7,308 bases of DNA, taken from Planctomycetaceae bacterium (GTDB lineage Bacteria > Planctomycetota > Planctomycetia > Planctomycetales > Planctomycetaceae). The notes beneath the pieces are model-generated. The model was not told the DNA's origin and did not search any database. It saw only the letters and a list, made by a program, of their open reading frames with translations. Positions within the stretch are counted from its first letter, which is position 1. Every line of letters begins with the position of its first letter. Where the stretch lies: positions 1-7,308 of the forward strand of contig JAGQQP010000200.1 of the NCBI GenBank assembly GCA_020426085.1, written 5' to 3'. The translations under genes and the position numbers were made by a program. This document shows, piece by piece, positions 6,592 to 7,308 of this stretch.

Positions 6592-6605
6592 CATCAGGCC
6601 TGATG
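6592..6605. repeat. Perfect 14-bp palindrome F
   Basis: CATCAGGCCTGATG is fully self-complementary and lies 15 bp beyond the glgC stop codon. It could be a protein-binding site or a short mRNA hairpin (CATCA, loop GGCC, TGATG). No T run follows on the minus strand. Confidence 0.5.
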
Positions 6606-6620
6606 TGGCTGATTCAGGAT

Positions 6621-7308
6621 TCAAACTTCGCTGGGGAAGCCGTCCATCTTGCCGATGACAACGATGCCGGATTCCGAAACGGCAAAACCGCGACTTTTAT
6701 CGGCAGCCAGGTCGTAGCCAATCTCGCAGCCTTTGGGGATTGAAACCCCTTTGTCGATGATCGCATTGCGAATCTTCGCATGCCGACCGACATTCACGCC
6801 GGAAAACAGAATCGAATTATCGACTTCCGCCCAGCTGTTGACGCGCACGTTGGAAGAAATGATCGACTGGCTCACGCGCCCGCCGGAAATAATCGAACCC
6901 GGACAGACCATACTGTCCACGGCCTGACCCACGCGGGGTTTATTCCCTTCACTCTGGGCGAAAACGAACTTCGGTGGCGGATCGGGGGGCTGATAAGAGC
7001 GAATCGGCCAGGTCGAATCATACAGGTTTAGCTGTGGATGCACTGACACCAGATCCATGTTCGCTTCATAATAGGCGTCGATCGTGCCCACATCGCGCCA
7101 GTAGTAACCATCGCCTGTATTTTTATCCTGGAAAGGATACGCGCGAATCAGATGATCGTCGATGATGGACGGAATGATATTTTTACCGAAGTCATGCGAA
7201 CTGTCGAGCTGGGTCGCGTCGTAACACAATCGCTCAAACAGGAAGTTCGTGTTGAAGACATAGATGCCCATCGAAGCCAGACTTTTTTCCGGGTGACTGG
7301 GCATGGGA
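6621..7308 (-). CDS. glgC: Glucose-1-phosphate adenylyltransferase (ADP-glucose pyrophosphorylase), N-terminus cut by window edge
   Basis: This is the C-terminal half of a normally 400-440-residue cytoplasmic enzyme that makes ADP-glucose from glucose-1-phosphate and ATP, the committed step of bacterial glycogen synthesis. Numbering from the Met at 7304: KSLASMGIYVFN (7-18) and SSHDFGKNIIP (35-45) belong to the nucleotidyltransferase core; YYWRDVGTIDAYYEAN (67-82) is a hallmark segment near the sugar-binding site; LYDSTWPIRSYQPPDPPPKF (94-113) is the linker; and residues 128-197 are the left-handed beta-helix (SMVCPGSIISGG, SQSIISSNVRVNS, NSILFSGVNVG, NAIIDKGVSIPKG), which serves oligomerisation and allostery. 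The Met at 7304 is internal: the frame stays open upstream (a Pro codon precedes it), and homologues have a similar PMP segment after the conserved EKP motif. The glucose-1-phosphate Lys and the N-terminal ATP loop lie off the window. The tail ends normally at TGA 6623-6621. It is followed by a hairpin-rich 3' flank. Confidence 0.96.
   Translation of the reverse strand, partial: PMPSHPEKSLASMGIYVFNTNFLFERLCYDATQLDSSHDFGKNIIPSIIDDHLIRAYPFQDKNTGDGYYWRDVGTIDAYYEANMDLVSVHPQLNLYDSTWPIRSYQPPDPPPKFVFAQSEGNKPRVGQAVDSMVCPGSIISGGRVSQSIISSNVRVNSWAEVDNSILFSGVNVGRHAKIRNAIIDKGVSIPKGCEIGYDLAADKSRGFAVSESGIVVIGKMDGFPSEV

Larger units (their letters stand above)
6110..6620. other. 511-bp non-coding stretch between glgC and the sulfatase gene
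   Basis: Both flanking genes read leftward, so this region should hold the glgC terminator and the sulfatase promoter. The part next to the sulfatase (6110-6360) is AT-rich with no recognisable gene. The only open frames there begin at TTG codons, have no ribosome binding site and no familiar protein sequence. The part next to glgC (6362-6605) is packed with inverted repeats, listed separately. No convincing minus-strand -35/-10 pair for the sulfatase gene was found. Confidence 0.7.

Noticed and set aside
7302..7304. ATG at 7304 as the true glgC start
   Set aside because: The remaining protein would lack the whole nucleotide-binding half. The frame is open to the window edge, and the preceding Pro fits the internal PMP segment of homologues.

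Overview
The window looks like chromosomal DNA of a planctomycete, most likely a Gimesia-type marine species. This rests on a secreted formylglycine-type sulfatase, a large membrane-anchored protein that resembles the planctomycete-restricted DUF1598 group, moderate GC content, and weak or absent Shine-Dalgarno sequences at several starts. The organism is an inference from gene content; no marker gene is present.

Layout from left to right. Bases 1-1423 (minus) hold most of a membrane sensor histidine kinase. Its extracytoplasmic sensor domain carries a CVSCH haem c-attachment motif (Tll0287-like/DUF3365 type), followed by HAMP, HisKA and HATPase domains; the C-terminus is cut by the window edge. 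Bases 1593-2441 (minus) encode a formamidopyrimidine-DNA glycosylase (mutM/fpg) with a GTG start and unusual lesion-loop residues. A 265-bp divergent intergenic region holds a 7-bp dyad and leads to 2707-4593 (plus), an anchored protein of unknown function. A strong bidirectional intrinsic terminator at 4621-4660 separates it from the convergent sulfatase gene at 4688-6109 (minus). Bases 6621-7308 (minus) are the C-terminal half of glgC, ADP-glucose pyrophosphorylase, truncated by the right edge.

The least explained part is the 511-bp intergenic stretch at 6110-6620. It contains a run of stem-loops. Two of them directly abut (6362-6389 and 6390-6433), two more directly abut (6492-6505 and 6506-6555), and the last of these is followed by TTTTT. 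Two of the stems contain G-T pairs that work as G-U only in plus-strand RNA, and a plausible TTGACC-N17-TATTCT promoter lies upstream at 6213-6241. Together these suggest an undescribed plus-strand structured RNA, although a terminator cluster or a repeat element remains possible.

The genes do not form one obvious pathway. They cover sensing, DNA repair, an unknown envelope function, sulfated-substrate breakdown and glycogen synthesis. The window shows no mobile element, CRISPR array, tRNA or rRNA.
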